Positions 41,346-49,997 of a stretch of 64,000 bases of DNA are shown here, piece by piece. Under the pieces are notes generated by a model that searched no databases, had not been told where the DNA came from, and worked only from the letters and a program-made list of their open reading frames with translations. Source of the DNA: Streptomyces sp. A2-16 (GTDB taxonomy: Bacteria; Actinomycetota; Actinomycetes; Streptomycetales; Streptomycetaceae); the NCBI RefSeq assembly GCF_018128905.1, contig NZ_CP063808.1, forward strand, positions 5,828,001-5,892,000, written 5' to 3'. Both the position numbers and the translations under genes were made by a program. Within the stretch, counting starts at the first letter, position 1, and the number at the start of each line of letters is the position of its first letter.

Positions 41346-42056
41346 ATGACCGAGGCACGCACCTTCACCGCGCAGGACCCGATCCGGGTCTTCCTGCTCG
41401 ACGACCACGAGGTCGTCCGCCGCGGCATCATGGACCTGCTGGACGCCGAGGACGACATCACCGTGGTCGGCGACGCCGCCGACGCCGAGCACGCACTCCT
41501 GCGCGCACCCACCGTCCACCCCCACGTCGCCGTCCTCGACGTACGCCTCCCCGACGGCGACGGCATCACCGTCTGCCGCGAACTGCGCAACCGCATGCCC
41601 GAACTCGCGTGCCTCATGCTGACCTCGTTCGACGACGAGGACGCCCTCCTCGACGCCATCATGGCCGGGGCCTCCGGATACGTCCTCAAACAGATCAAGG
41701 GCACCGACCTGATCTCGGCGGTCCGCACCCTCGCCTCCGGCCGGTCCATGCTCGACCCCGCCACCACGGCCCGACTCATGCACTCCCTGCGCACCGAACC
41801 CACCTCACCTCCCGAGACCGCTCCGGAGATCGCTGCGCTGACACCCCGTGAGCGCGACATCCTGGCCCTGATCGGCGACGGCCTCACCAACCGCGAGATC
41901 GGCAAACGCCTCTACCTGTCGGAGAAGACCGTCAAGAACCACATCTCCCGCCTCCTGGCCAAACTCGGCGTCCAGCGCCGCGTCCAGGCCGCGGTGCTCG
42001 CCTCCCAGCTGGACCGACGGGAGAACGGGGACCGCACCCCACCGGCTGACGGCTGA
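41346..42056 (+). CDS. DosR/DevR-like NarL-family response regulator
   Basis: A 236-residue regulator. The receiver domain has the acidic pair DD at residues 19-20, phospho-acceptor Asp65 (VAVLDVRLPDGDG) and LTSFDDEDALLDAIMAGASGYVLKQIKG. The LuxR-type helix-turn-helix spans about residues 163-223 (LTPRERDILALIGDGLTNREIG, LSEKTVKNHISRLLAKLGVQRR). Lys194, Lys197 and Asn198 match the DNA-contacting trio of M. tuberculosis DosR. GAGGGAG precedes the ATG and an exact box is upstream. The sensor kinase at 27491 is its likely partner, although the genes are not adjacent. Confidence 0.94.
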   Translation: MTEARTFTAQDPIRVFLLDDHEVVRRGIMDLLDAEDDITVVGDAADAEHALLRAPTVHPHVAVLDVRLPDGDGITVCRELRNRMPELACLMLTSFDDEDALLDAIMAGASGYVLKQIKGTDLISAVRTLASGRSMLDPATTARLMHSLRTEPTSPPETAPEIAALTPRERDILALIGDGLTNREIGKRLYLSEKTVKNHISRLLAKLGVQRRVQAAVLASQLDRRENGDRTPPADG

Positions 42057-42076
42057 CGGAGGCGCTCGTTCGTGTC

Positions 42077-42090
42077 GGGCCCAGCGGTCC
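42077..42090. promoter_or_regulatory. Dormancy-type box, one mismatch
   Basis: GGGCCCAGCGGTCC deviates at position 6. It begins 21 bases after the regulator stop and precedes the heptamer repeat. Confidence 0.45.
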
Positions 42091-42103
42091 TGCCTGCGGC
42101 TTC

Positions 42104-42131
42104 CTGCCTGCTGCCTGCTGCCTGCTGCCTG
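42104..42131. repeat. Heptamer tandem repeat (CTGCCTG)4
   Basis: Four exact CTGCCTG units between two boxes downstream of the response-regulator gene. A seven-base period would shift frame in a coding sequence, so it is probably non-coding. Confidence 0.8.
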
Positions 42132-42171
42132 CTCAGCACGTGCGGCGCACCTGCGACCGGAGGTTGGAGGG

Positions 42172-42185
42172 GGGCCGGTCGGCCC
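42172..42185 (+). promoter_or_regulatory. Exact dormancy-type box ahead of the micro-ORF
   Basis: GGGCCGGTCGGCCC, exact, 138 bases before ATG 42324. The extended form GGGGCCGGTCGGCCCTGG is identical to the copy at 42452-42469. Confidence 0.6.
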
Positions 42186-42323
42186 TGGAGGGCAGGGCGG
42201 CACGGACCGGCTTCCGGGGTCGTTGGCCTCATGCGGAGGCAACGGGAGCGGAGAAGACTCCTTGGTGCACGCGGCACCGAATCGATCGGGGCACCGCGGA
42301 CGGAGTCCAAGGAGGCGGCGATC

Positions 42324-42419
42324 ATGAGGCGAATTCAGCAGACCAAGTGCCCCCGCACTCCGCGTCGGCCGGAGCCCCAGGACCTGCGCACGCCCTCCGG
42401 GCGCCCTCTGCCCTACTGA
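42324..42419 (+). CDS. Putative 31-residue basic micro-protein
   Basis: MRRIQQTKCPRTPRRP begins a 31-residue arginine- and proline-rich peptide ending GRPLPY. The reasons to call it are a strong AAGGAGG site eight bases before the ATG and an exact box 138 bases upstream; the length gives little coding statistics. It has no hydrophobic segment and one cysteine. I recognise no family. It could be a leader or regulatory peptide, or the mark of an untranslated RNA. Confidence 0.5.
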   Translation: MRRIQQTKCPRTPRRPEPQDLRTPSGRPLPY

Positions 42420-42452
42420 GGCCCGGCGGCCACGGTCGCACTTCTCCAAGTG

Positions 42453-42466
42453 GGGCCGGTCGGCCC
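42453..42466. promoter_or_regulatory. Exact dormancy-type box without an obvious gene
   Basis: GGGCCGGTCGGCCC, identical with flanks to the copy at 42172. It lies past the micro-ORF stop and past the 3' end of the ATPase operon, so no recognised start is next to it. Confidence 0.5.
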
Positions 42467-42602
42467 TGGCGGGCGAGTCGTCGAAGTGATGTGCTGGATG
42501 TGGCGGGAAGGGCTCGCCGGGAGACGCGGGGAAGCGCCTTCGGGGCGCGCACCGCGCAATCAGGATCCGCGAGAAGTGGATGTGCCCTTCCCGCCCTGTG
42601 CT

Positions 42603-42627
42603 GCCCGGCCGAGGACCACGGCCGGGC
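42603..42627 (-). terminator. Hairpin terminator of the A/V-ATPase operon
   Basis: GCCCGGCCG pairs with CGGCCGGGC around a seven-base loop, ten bases beyond the subunit D stop. Confidence 0.75.
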
Positions 42628-42636
42628 CACCAGGGG

Positions 42637-43257
42637 TCAGCGGCCCCGTGCCTGCAGGTCCGCCACCCATTTCCTGCGGACCGCGTCCTCGTGCTCGTTC
42701 TGTTCGAGTCCCGCGTCGACGCGGGCGAGCGCCGCCTCCAGCCGCGGGATCCAGTGCCGCCGCAGGGCGCGCACCCGTCGCCGGGTGGCGAGCAGTTCGT
42801 CCCCCACGGCACGGGCCGCGGCAGCGGCAGCGGCGTACTCGGCGCCCGCGCGCACAGCGTCCGCGTAGCCGGCCTCGGCGTGGACGAGGGCGGTGTTCGC
42901 CGGCGCCGGTTCGTCCGGGTCCGGCTCCGGCACGGCGCACATGGCGGCACGGGGATGCCGTACGCCCATCGTGGAGGTCCAGGTGACCTCGAGTTGCGCG
43001 GGACGCCGTACGGCCGTCTCGTCGAGGGCCTCCTCGCCCCCGAGGATCAGTCCGCGCCGCAGCCAGGACTCCGCCTCCGTGAGCCGCGCATGCCACCGTT
43101 CCCGTGCTTCGCCCTCGGCACGCAGCAACTCCTCGTGGCGGGCGCGCAGTACGCGCAGTTTCCGGTCGAGCAGGTCGGCCCCGCGGCGCGCCACCTCCAG
43201 ACCGCGGCGCAGTCTGAGGCGCCCGGCCCGGCCCGGGGGTACGCGCAGCTCCGCCAT
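42637..43257 (-). CDS. ntpD: A/V-type ATPase subunit D (central stalk)
   Basis: A 206-residue, mostly helical protein. The N-terminal helix VPPGRAGRLRLRRGLEVARRGADLLDRKLRVL and the C-terminal helix RRRVRALRRHWIPRLEAALARVDAGLEQNEHEDAVRRKWVADL form the antiparallel coiled coil expected of the rotor shaft. Subunit D turns inside the A3B3 head and links it with F. It is the last gene of the operon, four bases after subunit B, and is followed by a hairpin. The middle part is poorly conserved, as is usual for D. Confidence 0.9.
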   Translation of the reverse strand: MAELRVPPGRAGRLRLRRGLEVARRGADLLDRKLRVLRARHEELLRAEGEARERWHARLTEAESWLRRGLILGGEEALDETAVRRPAQLEVTWTSTMGVRHPRAAMCAVPEPDPDEPAPANTALVHAEAGYADAVRAGAEYAAAAAAARAVGDELLATRRRVRALRRHWIPRLEAALARVDAGLEQNEHEDAVRRKWVADLQARGR

Positions 43258-43261
43258 ACGA

Positions 43262-44641
43262 TCACCCGCTCTCCGGCGTGCGATGGGCCTCGATGAACTC
43301 GGCCGGCAGCATGGTCAGTTGGCCGCGCGGCAGTGTCATCAGCACCTGCCAGGCCCGCTCCAGCGTCTCGTCCAGGGTGCGCAGTTCGTCCCGCCGCTGG
43401 TCGACGAGCTCGCGCGCGAAGGCGTCCTCGAAGTCCAGGGAGCGGCGGTCGGCGGGGCTGAGCGCCGCCTGCCCGACGAGGTCGGCCAGTTCCCTGACCT
43501 GACGCGCGTGGGCCAGCGCGGACAGCAGCTGAGCCGCCACGTCGAGGTGGTCGGCACGCGTGCGGCCGGGCCCGGCGCCGTTGCGCATCAGGCGCGACAG
43601 CGAGGACAGCGCGTCCACCGGCGGATAGACGCCTCGCGCGTGCATCTGACGGGAGAGCACGATCTGGCCCTCGGTGATGTATCCGGTGAGGTCCGGCACG
43701 GGGTGCGTGATGTCGCCCGCGGGCATGGTCAGCACGGGCAGGATCGTCACGGATCCCGGCAGGCCGCGCAGCCGCCCGCAGCGCTCGTACAGGGAAGCCA
43801 GGTCGCTGTACAGATAGCCGGGGTAGGCCCGGCGGGCGGGGATCTCGCCGCGGGCCGCGGAGACCTCGCGCAGTGCCTCGGCGTAGCTCGTCATGTCCGT
43901 CATCACGACCAGGACGTGACGGCCCTCGGCGAAGGCGAGGTGCTCGGCGACGGTGAGGGCGATCCGGGGGGTGAGGATCCGCTCGATGACGGGGTCGTCG
44001 GCGGTGTTGAGCAGGAGCACCAACTCGCCCGCCGCGGACCGTTCCTCCAGTGCGTTCCGTACGAACCCGGCATCCGCGTGGGTCACTCCCATGGCGGCGA
44101 AGACGACACAGAACGGTTCCCCGCCGACCGTCGCCTGGGCGGCGATCTGCGACGCCAGTTCCAGGTGCGGGAGTCCGGCCGCGGAGAACACCGGGAGCTT
44201 CTGGCCGCGGACGAGTGTGGTCAGGGCGTCCACGGCGCTGATCCCGGTGAGCACCGGTTCGGCCGGCGGCTCGCGACGCAACGGGTTGACGGGACGGCCT
44301 CCGACCGCGGAGGCGGTGGCGCCGAGGACGGGCGGGCCTCCGTCGAGCGGCTCGCCGCGTCCGTTGCAGACCCGGCCCAGCCATCCGGGGCCCACGGGGA
44401 CGCGCAACGGCGATCCGGTGAAGGCGGCACGCAGCCGCGCCGGATCGAGCCCCGCGGTGCCCTCGAGGACCTGGACGACGGCCGTGTCGCGGTCGACCTC
44501 CAGCACGAGTCCGTGCCGCTGTGCGCCGGAGTCGGGGGTGAGCAGGACGAACTCGTCCCAGCCGACGCCCTCGACCTTGTCCACCACCGCGAGCGGGCCG
44601 CGCAGCTCCCGCACCGAGGTGTACTCCACGTGGGTGGTCAT
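43262..44641 (-). CDS. ntpB: A/V-type ATPase subunit B (non-catalytic head subunit)
   Basis: A 459-residue subunit B. It has VFSAAGLPHLELASQIAAQA where the catalytic chain has its P-loop, then MGVTHADAGFVRNALEE, MTDMTSYAEALREVSAARGEIPARRAYPGYLYSDLASLYERCG and MPAGDITHPVPDLTGYITEGQI. These are typical of V/A-type rather than F-type beta chains. ATG 44641 overlaps the subunit A stop. With subunit A it forms the hexameric head. Confidence 0.96.
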   Translation of the reverse strand: MTTHVEYTSVRELRGPLAVVDKVEGVGWDEFVLLTPDSGAQRHGLVLEVDRDTAVVQVLEGTAGLDPARLRAAFTGSPLRVPVGPGWLGRVCNGRGEPLDGGPPVLGATASAVGGRPVNPLRREPPAEPVLTGISAVDALTTLVRGQKLPVFSAAGLPHLELASQIAAQATVGGEPFCVVFAAMGVTHADAGFVRNALEERSAAGELVLLLNTADDPVIERILTPRIALTVAEHLAFAEGRHVLVVMTDMTSYAEALREVSAARGEIPARRAYPGYLYSDLASLYERCGRLRGLPGSVTILPVLTMPAGDITHPVPDLTGYITEGQIVLSRQMHARGVYPPVDALSSLSRLMRNGAGPGRTRADHLDVAAQLLSALAHARQVRELADLVGQAALSPADRRSLDFEDAFARELVDQRRDELRTLDETLERAWQVLMTLPRGQLTMLPAEFIEAHRTPESG

Positions 44642-46386
44642 GTCACCTCCCCGAGCCGGGCGAGCATGGTCTCGCGCAGGGTCCGCACGGTCGCGGCGTC
44701 GTCGGGGCCCGCCTGCTCACGGGCGCGCAGCACGGGCGCGAAGTCGACCTCCTCCAGACGCGCCGCCGGCACCCCCCGTTCGACCAGTTCGCGGCAGCGG
44801 TCGACGACGGCCAGGACCGCCTCGGCCAGGGCCGCGCTCTTCTCCGCGCCGCTGTAGGCGTCCCGCTCGGACAGCGCGCTCTGCTGGAGCACTCCCTCGC
44901 GCACGAGGCGTCCGCCCAGGACGTCGACGCGTTCCTGGTCGGGCAGCGCGCCGATGCCGAGCAGGTCCACCAGATCGGCGAGCCGGTCGGCCTCGGCGAG
45001 CAGGCCGGCCACGCGGGCCCGACGGGCGGGCCAGTCCGGGTCGTCGGTGGCGGCGTGGTGGATGCCGAGCGCCTCGGCGTCCCGGGAGAAGGACTCGGCC
45101 CAGGAGACGGCCGGATAGTGGCGGGCGTAGGCGAGGTCGCGGTCGAGGGTCCACAGGCAGCGGACGAAGCGCTGGGTGTGGGCGGTGACCGGTTCGGCCA
45201 TGTCGCCGCCGGGCGGGGAGACCGCGCCGACGACGGTCACGGAACCGGCGTCGCCGCCGAGCGTGGTCACCGCTCCGGCCCGCTCGTAGAACGCGGCGAT
45301 CGCCGAGGCCAGGCCCGCCGGATAGCCCTCTTCGGCGGGCAGCGCGCCGGTCCGGGAGGCGAACTCGCGCAGTGCCTCGGCCCAGCGTGAGGTGGAGTCC
45401 GCGATCACGACCACGTTCAGGCCCATGTCGCGGAAGTACTCGGCGACGGCGACGCCGGAGTAGACGCTCGCCTCCCTGGCCATCATCGGCATGTTGGAGG
45501 TGTTGGCGACGATCACGGTCCGGTCGGCGAGGCGCCCGCCGGTGCGGGGGTCGGTGAGGGCGGTGAACTCGTCGATGACCTCGGCCATCTCGTTGCCGCG
45601 CTCGCCGCAGCCGACGTAGACGATGACGTCGGCGTCGCACCACTTGGCGATCTGCTGGAGCAGGACGGTCTTGCCGGTGCCGAAGCCGCCGGGCACGGCG
45701 ACGGTGCTGCCCAGCGCCACAGGGAAGAGCAGGTCGATGGCGCGCTGGCCGGTGCGCAGCGGCAGGCCGGTGTCCCGGCGCTCACGGACGGGGCGGGGGG
45801 TGCGGACGGGCCAGCGGCTCGTGATGCCGATCGGTGTGCCCGCCACGGTCGCCACGACGGTGTCCTCGGGATGGCGGCCCGGCCCCACGAGGCCCTCCAC
45901 CCGTCCCGCGCAGCCCGGCGGCACCAGCACCCGCAGGCGCACCGGCCCCGCGTCCTCGATCTCGCCGAGGGCCTCTCCCTGAAGAACCTCGTCGCCTTCC
46001 GCGACCCGGGGCGTGAACGTCCACATCGGTGGCTCCGTCCCGGCCTCCCGGTCGATGGCGCCCGGCTCCAGCCACGCGCCCGCGGCCGACAGCGGGCGCA
46101 GCAGCCCGTCGAAGATCCCGCCCAGCAGGCCGGGACCGAGGGTCGCCGACAGGGGGTGGCCGAGCGTCCTGACCGGCATGCCGGGTGCGAGGCCGCCGGT
46201 GTATTCGTACGCCTGGACGGTGACGACCGCGTCCCGGATCGCGACGATCTCGCCGGGCAGGCCGGACTCGCCGAGCGCGACCAGGTCGTACATGGCGCTG
46301 CCGCCCACGCCCTCGGCCTCGACGAGCGGCCCGGTGACCCGCAGGATGCGGCCGGTGCCGTACGAGATGTGCGTCAGGGTGTCCAC
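44638..46386 (-). CDS. ntpA: A/V-type ATPase subunit A (catalytic)
   Basis: A 582-residue catalytic subunit. The P-loop GGFGTGKT is at residues 233-240, with GERGNEMAEVIDEF, the Walker B region VVVIADSTSRWAEALREFASRTGALPAEEGYPAGLAS, and the long insertion before the P-loop (about residues 110-190) that marks A/V-type A chains against F-type beta. I chose GTG 46386, just after GGAGG; it overlaps the subunit E gene by 13 bases. The enzyme could make ATP or pump ions; direction cannot be read from the sequence. Confidence 0.96.
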   Translation of the reverse strand: MDTLTHISYGTGRILRVTGPLVEAEGVGGSAMYDLVALGESGLPGEIVAIRDAVVTVQAYEYTGGLAPGMPVRTLGHPLSATLGPGLLGGIFDGLLRPLSAAGAWLEPGAIDREAGTEPPMWTFTPRVAEGDEVLQGEALGEIEDAGPVRLRVLVPPGCAGRVEGLVGPGRHPEDTVVATVAGTPIGITSRWPVRTPRPVRERRDTGLPLRTGQRAIDLLFPVALGSTVAVPGGFGTGKTVLLQQIAKWCDADVIVYVGCGERGNEMAEVIDEFTALTDPRTGGRLADRTVIVANTSNMPMMAREASVYSGVAVAEYFRDMGLNVVVIADSTSRWAEALREFASRTGALPAEEGYPAGLASAIAAFYERAGAVTTLGGDAGSVTVVGAVSPPGGDMAEPVTAHTQRFVRCLWTLDRDLAYARHYPAVSWAESFSRDAEALGIHHAATDDPDWPARRARVAGLLAEADRLADLVDLLGIGALPDQERVDVLGGRLVREGVLQQSALSERDAYSGAEKSAALAEAVLAVVDRCRELVERGVPAARLEEVDFAPVLRAREQAGPDDAATVRTLRETMLARLGEVT

Positions 46387-46901
46387 AGTTCCTCCAGTTC
46401 CGCGCCGTACCGGTCGAGGGCCTGCTGGGCGAAGGCGGCGAGGCTGAGGTCGACCCGGCGGCTCCGGCTCTCGCCGACGACGCCTCCGCCGGGTGCCTCG
46501 GCGATCCGGGCGTCCGGTCCGAGCAGGTACCGGGCCCGGAGGGTGAGTCGGCGGCGCAGGTCCGGGTAGGCCTCGGTGCGGCGCAGGTCCTCGACGCCCC
46601 GCACGACCTGTCGGCCCAGTTCCTCCCAGCACTGCCTGCGGGCGGCGAGTTCCCGGGCGCGGGCGGCCCTGCGGGCCCGGGTGCGCACCGCTCGGCGGGC
46701 GGTCTCGGCGTCGGCCGCGCCCTGTTCCCGGGCCTCGGCGAGGATCGCGGCGGCCCTGGCCTCGGCCTCCCTGGACAGGGCGTCGGCGTCCTCGGCGGCG
46801 GCGAGCAGCACGGCCTCCGCGTCGGCCCTGGCGTCCTGGAGGAGTCGGGCTCGCACCGGGGCGAGTGCGTTCTCGGTCCCGGCGACCGGACGGGTCCTCA
46901 T
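46374..46901 (-). CDS. ntpE: A/V-type ATPase subunit E (peripheral stalk)
   Basis: A 175-residue protein. The long N-terminal charged helix rich in Ala, Glu and Arg (about residues 10-95) suits the peripheral-stalk coiled coil, and a smaller globular end follows (DARIAEAPGGGVVGESRSRRVDLSLAAFAQQALDR), the region by which E contacts the head. It is assigned from position between F and A and from shape rather than strong sequence identity. Its stop overlaps the subunit A start. Confidence 0.8.
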   Translation of the reverse strand: MRTRPVAGTENALAPVRARLLQDARADAEAVLLAAAEDADALSREAEARAAAILAEAREQGAADAETARRAVRTRARRAARARELAARRQCWEELGRQVVRGVEDLRRTEAYPDLRRRLTLRARYLLGPDARIAEAPGGGVVGESRSRRVDLSLAAFAQQALDRYGAELEELWTP

Positions 46902-47007
46902 GGCGGCATCACCCTTCTCGACCGGCCCTCCGCAACGGCCTCCGGACCGGCCCCACCGGCGGCGGGAACAGCCGGCGCCGCACCGGCTCCGGCAGTGGAC
47001 GAGATCC

Positions 47008-47229
47008 TCACGGCGGCATCACCACCACCAACCGCTCCTCGACAGCCGGCGCATTCGGACCGAGCGCGTCCGCCGCGGCGGGCGTGAGGATCACCAGGCC
47101 GACGCCCGTGGGGAGCGCGTCCCAGGCGGCGCGCGCCGCTGCCGGGTCCGGCGCGGGGAAGACGGCGACGCCGACGGCCGCCAGCCCGATGACCCGCTGC
47201 CGTTCCCCGATCGCCACGACGCGCGCCAT
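47008..47229 (-). CDS. ntpF: A/V-type ATPase subunit F (short)
   Basis: A 73-residue protein with a Rossmann-like pattern (MARVVAIGERQRVIGLAAVGVAVF, GVGLVILTPAAADAL, RLVVVMPP) typical of the N-terminal domain of subunit F, which binds D in the central stalk. It is shorter than the usual 95-110 residues, and the C-terminal helix appears to be missing. It starts two bases after the K-subunit stop; a gap of 106 bases separates it from E. Confidence 0.78.
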   Translation of the reverse strand: MARVVAIGERQRVIGLAAVGVAVFPAPDPAAARAAWDALPTGVGLVILTPAAADALGPNAPAVEERLVVVMPP

Positions 47230-47231
47230 GG

Positions 47232-47657
47232 CTAGGTCTTCCCGATCAGGATGATGGCGACGACCAGGCCGTAGATGGCGATGCCCTCGGCGAGGCCGAC
47301 GATGACCATGGCCCGGCCGAACAGCTCGGGCCGTTCGCTCAGCGCGGCCAGGGCCGCGGCGCCCGTGTAGGCGACGGCGATCGCCGCGCCGATGGAGGCC
47401 CCGGCGACCGCGATGGCGGCTCCGATGAGGGCCGCGGACTGGGAGCCGGAGCTCTCAGCGGCCGCCGTGGTGGCGGCGTCCGCCTGAGCCGGGCCGCCGC
47501 TCAGGGCGACCAGCAGGAGCACGAGGGCTCCGGTGAACAGTGCCGCGTCCGCCGCGAGGACCGACCGCAGCACGGCCGGACCGCGGTGGCGCAGCAGCCG
47601 ACGGGTTCCGGCGAATGCCGCGACCAGCACCGGCAGTGCGATCAGCCAGACGATCAT
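47232..47657 (-). CDS. ntpK: A/V-type ATPase subunit K (membrane c-ring)
   Basis: A 141-residue proteolipid. An N-terminal helix (MIVWLIALPVLVAAFAG), a second helix (AADAALFTGALVLLLVALSG) and a hairpin (ALIGAAIAVAGASIGAAIAVAYTGAAA, GRAMVIVGLAEGIAIYGLVVAIILI) are visible. Glu124 in GLAEGIAIYG is the ion-carrying carboxylate. I do not see the glutamine-rich sodium-site context of the Enterococcus-type ring, so protons are the more likely ion, but this is a weak inference. GGAGGTGACACC precedes ATG 47657. Confidence 0.92.
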   Translation of the reverse strand: MIVWLIALPVLVAAFAGTRRLLRHRGPAVLRSVLAADAALFTGALVLLLVALSGGPAQADAATTAAAESSGSQSAALIGAAIAVAGASIGAAIAVAYTGAAALAALSERPELFGRAMVIVGLAEGIAIYGLVVAIILIGKT

Positions 47658-49087
47658 GGTGTCACCTCCGTGCCGTGGGGTGCGGGCACCTTTCCGTGGC
47701 AGGTCAGGGTGGGCACGTGCCAGGGGCGGAAGGGCCGGCCCTCCGCGTCGAAGACCCGCGAGAACAGTTCGTAGAACTCCAGCCGCAGGGCCTGCACGCC
47801 GGCCACCAGCGCCTCCAGGGCGAAGGCCAGCGTGTTGCCGAGGACGAAGAGCAGGAGCCCGGCGAGCAGCGCCGCGGGCCCGGCGCCGGCCAGGGCGGTG
47901 GTGCCCTGCCAGACGATGCCGCCCAGCGCGGCGTGGGTGAGCCCGAACGCGGCCAGCCGGGCGAAGGAGACGGTGTTCGAGCCGATGCGGATCACCACGT
48001 CGAAGAGCTGGACGCCGGTCTGCAGGGCACCGGAGGCACCTCCTCCGGACGCCGTCAGGAGCCCGGTGCCGGCGAGGCCCAGCCCGGTGAGAGCGATCAC
48101 CGAGCCGGTCACGACGACCAGCGGTACGTGCAGGACGACGCCGGCCGCGACCCCGGCGAACCCGAGGAAGACGGTGGCTCCCGCGACGCCGGACGCCGCG
48201 TACAGGGCCCGCCCCGGGCCGCCCTCCCGCCACCGGTTCACGATGCCGGTCCCGTAGGCCAGAGCCAGCAGGACCGCGCCCAGGCCCATGGCGCACGCCA
48301 GCAGGCGCATGGGCGCCTCCAGCGGGTTCAGCCACAGCACCGGCAGCACTCCGGTGGGACCGAAGAACTCTCCGTAGGCGATTCCGGCGAGGACGCTCGC
48401 CGCGCCCGCCCCGGCCAGGAAGGGCCACAGGGGCTGCAGGAACACCAGGCGCCTCGGCCGGCCCGAGCGCAGCAGGAGCGCGGCGAGGAGGAGCAGGAGG
48501 CCGTGGCCCGCGTCGCCGAACATCATCCCGAACATGACGACGTAGGCGATGCCCGCGGGCACGGTGGGATCGACGTCGGCGTACGGCACGGTCCCGTAGG
48601 TGCGCACCAGCGGAACCAGGGAGCGACGCACGGTGCCCGTGTCGGACAACCGGGTCGGAGGGTCGATGCCCGGGGGCGCGCGCAGCGGGACGACGGCGCC
48701 TCCGGAGTCCGCGAGCCGGGCGGCGAGCCCGGGCAGTTCGACCGTGGGGCACCATCCGGCGAGTGCGGCGGCACTCCCCCGGCGCACCGCCGCCTCGCGA
48801 TACGTCTCCAACTCGGCCTCGCCGGCCAGAAGGCCGGTCCGCCCCTGGCGGGCGAGGTCGTCGAGGTCGGGTTCCCATGGGGACAGGACAGCGGGCTCGG
48901 ACGCGGTTCCCAGGGACTGAAGGTGGCGCGCCGCGGGGCCGGACCTCCCGGGATCCTCGGGCCGGTCCAGCTCGACGCAGCCGGCGTCGGCGACCCGTAC
49001 GAGGGTCTCGCGCAGGGCGTCGGCGGGCGCGACCACGGCCACCCTGCGCATGCGGTCGGGGATCAGGGAGTCAGCCCAGGAGTTCAT
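47654..49087 (-). CDS. ntpI: A/V-type ATPase subunit I (membrane stator)
   Basis: A 477-residue subunit. A soluble N-terminal domain of about 170 residues (MRRVAVVAPADALRETLVRVADAGCVELD) is followed by about seven or eight membrane helices. YVVMFGMMFGDAGHGLLLLLAALLL and RIGSNTVSFARLAAFGLTHAALGGIVW contain the conserved signatures, including the channel arginine. The N domain is shorter than in typical 600-residue I subunits. ATG 49087 is six bases after GGAGG and overlaps the upstream gene by 17 bases; the stop overlaps the K start. Confidence 0.93.
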   Translation of the reverse strand: MNSWADSLIPDRMRRVAVVAPADALRETLVRVADAGCVELDRPEDPGRSGPAARHLQSLGTASEPAVLSPWEPDLDDLARQGRTGLLAGEAELETYREAAVRRGSAAALAGWCPTVELPGLAARLADSGGAVVPLRAPPGIDPPTRLSDTGTVRRSLVPLVRTYGTVPYADVDPTVPAGIAYVVMFGMMFGDAGHGLLLLLAALLLRSGRPRRLVFLQPLWPFLAGAGAASVLAGIAYGEFFGPTGVLPVLWLNPLEAPMRLLACAMGLGAVLLALAYGTGIVNRWREGGPGRALYAASGVAGATVFLGFAGVAAGVVLHVPLVVVTGSVIALTGLGLAGTGLLTASGGGASGALQTGVQLFDVVIRIGSNTVSFARLAAFGLTHAALGGIVWQGTTALAGAGPAALLAGLLLFVLGNTLAFALEALVAGVQALRLEFYELFSRVFDAEGRPFRPWHVPTLTCHGKVPAPHGTEVTP

Positions 49088-49997
49088 CGAAGGCCTCCAG
49101 GGCACGGCCGTCGTGCGCGGCACATTCCAGTGCGGCACGCACCCGCCAGGCGTCGGCCCCCAGGACGGCGGCCGCGCCGACCACGGGAGACATGTCGAAC
49201 CCGGCCCTCGCCAGCATCGACACCGCGTCCCGCTCGACCGACGGCCACCAGCGGGCCTCGGCGCGCCACAGGTCCTTCGGCTCCTCGGCGCCCTCCAGCG
49301 CCCAGCGGGCGGAGGCCGGCAGCCGGGCACGGAACTCGGTGAAGGCGGGCGCCCGTACGGCGGCCGTGCCGAGCAGCCGTACGGCGTCCCGCTGGGCCGT
49401 TCCGGTCAGCCGGTGTCCGGTCAGATGGACCTCACGGGCCAGCACCAGCGCGGCCTCGCCGGCCGCCCAGCGCGCGGCCACGGGCACCTGCGCCGCGGTG
49501 CGGGCCGCTGCCGACAGCCGCATCCCGGTGAGCAGGGCCGCGGGGGCGGCGGATCCGGGATCACCCCATTCGGAGGCGGCCAGGACGGCCCGCACGCCGG
49601 CCGGGGAGGTGGCGCGGGACAGCCGTGGCCAGGCGGTCGCCAGCGCGCCGAGCCGGTGGGGCGGGGGCTGGGGGGCGCCGGACAGAGAGCGCAGACGGTC
49701 CCGGGTGTTGGCGATCTCGAATCCGGAAGCCAGCAGTCGTAGGACGGCGGCACCGGGCCGTGGCTGCCATCCGGCCAGTACCCGCAGCTGCCACAGCAGG
49801 GCGCCCGCCACGGCCCGTTGGGCCTGGCCCGGACCGGCCGTCGGGTCGAGCCCGCGGCGATAGACGGTGTTGGCCAGGACCCGCAGGGCTTCGGACAGGC
49901 TCGGCGCGGCGGCCAGTTCGCGTGCCGCCCGGGGCCCGGCGCGTGCGGCGGCCATCGCCCTGGCACGGGTGGCGCCGGCGACCCAGCCCGCGCTCAT
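49071..49997 (-). CDS. ntpC: A/V-type ATPase subunit C (rotor d-like)
   Basis: A 308-residue alpha-helical protein. It has several short helices with WPRLSRATSPAGVRAVL, EVHLTGHRLTGTAQRDAVRLLG and the end ERDAVSMLARAGFDMSPVVGAAAVLGADAWRVRAALECAAHD, in keeping with the three-lobed subunit C/d that joins the c-ring to the shaft. Sequence similarity in this subunit is low across families, so position between the stalk gene and subunit I carries much of the weight. Confidence 0.8.
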   Translation of the reverse strand: MSAGWVAGATRARAMAAARAGPRAARELAAAPSLSEALRVLANTVYRRGLDPTAGPGQAQRAVAGALLWQLRVLAGWQPRPGAAVLRLLASGFEIANTRDRLRSLSGAPQPPPHRLGALATAWPRLSRATSPAGVRAVLAASEWGDPGSAAPAALLTGMRLSAAARTAAQVPVAARWAAGEAALVLAREVHLTGHRLTGTAQRDAVRLLGTAAVRAPAFTEFRARLPASARWALEGAEEPKDLWRAEARWWPSVERDAVSMLARAGFDMSPVVGAAAVLGADAWRVRAALECAAHDGRALEAFDELLG

